26,151 nucleotides of DNA, from assembly GCA_964498785.1 (NCBI GenBank), contig CAZCJL010000101.1, positions 1 to 26,151 of the forward strand. Direction: 5' to 3'. Below are positions 25,860-26,151 of the stretch, one piece after another (position 1 is the first letter of the stretch; each line of letters opens with the position of its first letter). The DNA comes from Mariaggregatimicrobium sp964498785. GTDB taxonomy: Bacteria > Zhuqueibacterota > Zhuqueibacteria > Thermofontimicrobiales > Thiofontviventaceae. Both the position numbers and the translations under genes were made by a program. The notes under the pieces were generated by a model. That model worked only from the letters and a program-made list of their open reading frames with translations, was not told the origin of the DNA and searched no databases.

Positions 25860-26116
25860 TGAAAGACGCTTTTCCGAATGATCAAAACAAACGTGAAAAT
25901 GTTCAAAAAAATATTCAGATGGCAGACGGTGCAAATCGGGTAATAACTTCCGGAACCGATCGTGTTATAAATATTGTCCGCTGGTTGCCACGTTTTGCCC
26001 GCATTGATCAGGATGAATTGAAAACTGTGAATATTCACGATGGGATTGAGGATACATTGACCATAATGCGGCATGAAATTAAGCATTACATTGAAATTAT
26101 TGTATCCATTCAATAA
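25859..26116 (+). pseudogene. Decayed histidine-kinase fragment (dimerisation-domain region)
   Basis: An 85-codon frame opening inside the end of the direct repeat, with a GTG but no Shine-Dalgarno site. From about codon 19, ADGANRVITSGTDRVINIV, FARIDQDELKTVNIHDGIED and TLTIMRHEIKH align with kinase residues ~1524-1580 of the intact gene next door (about 29 of 57 identical by my count). The region containing the phospho-accepting histidine is missing before it, and a stop comes before any ATP-binding motif. It is therefore a non-functional remnant of a related kinase, diverged too far to be a recent copy. It could instead be a small expressed leftover, but I doubt it. Confidence 0.7.
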
Positions 26117-26151
26117 TTGATGGTGTGCATCAAAGCTTTCGGATTCTCTTT

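Overview
The window looks like a chromosomal segment from an uncultured or little-studied Gram-negative bacterium of the FCB superphylum, probably a KSB1, Calditrichota or Ignavibacteria-like lineage. The signs are moderately AT-rich DNA, TonB-dependent receptors with carboxypeptidase-like regulatory domains, a PorV/PorQ-type outer-membrane barrel, and secreted proteins ending in type IX secretion (T9SS) sorting domains of the 'YPNPFNP...G.Y.....MLLVR' kind. The taxonomic call is inference; there is no rRNA or marker gene here.

Region 1 (111-8169, plus strand) holds a TonB-dependent receptor, a large secreted protein with a fibronectin-like segment and a sorting-like tail, a PorV/PorQ-like barrel, and a secreted protein with two DNRLRE/CBM96-like repeats and a canonical T9SS tail. 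It closes with a clear intrinsic terminator (8192-8223). No SusD-like gene is present.

Region 2 (8269-16888, plus strand) is a carbohydrate block: a SurA-N-like exported chaperone candidate, two paralogous right-handed beta-helix proteins (only the second has a T9SS tail), a secreted GH2 glycoside hydrolase with a C-terminal malectin-like domain, and a URO-D-fold protein lacking the usual methyltransferase cysteines. Region 3 (17017-18767, minus strand) is a translationally coupled pair, a ROK sugar kinase and an AEC-family permease. Together, regions 1-3 read as a putative glycan-utilisation locus: outer-membrane uptake, surface or periplasmic depolymerisation, glycosidase, permease and sugar kinase. 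The substrate cannot be fixed from sequence. The beta-helix folds and CBM96-like repeats make an acidic polysaccharide such as alginate or pectin a reasonable guess, no more.

Region 4 (18990-25801) has two divergent genes. One is an exported, membrane-anchored protein joining a CarboxypepD_reg domain to a beta-rich domain that resembles one I associate with bacterial CHAT/caspase/TIR-type effector proteins. The other is a 1709-residue soluble hybrid sensor kinase (receiver, seven PAS, two GAF, HisKA-like and HATPase domains). Their 710-bp intergenic region carries two different repeat elements. The kinase gene is bracketed by a ~50-bp direct repeat, and the downstream copy abuts a decayed fragment of a second, diverged kinase (25859-26116).

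Two ~95-bp elements with near-perfect 15-bp terminal inverted repeats (12840-12937, 20153-20247) and a 33-bp palindrome with a related arm (10581-10613) form a small intergenic repeat family. The most original observations are the architecture of the 18990-19961 protein, the SusD-less T9SS-linked glycan locus, the cysteine-less URO-D protein, the palindromic repeat family, and the direct repeats and kinase relic around the big sensor kinase.
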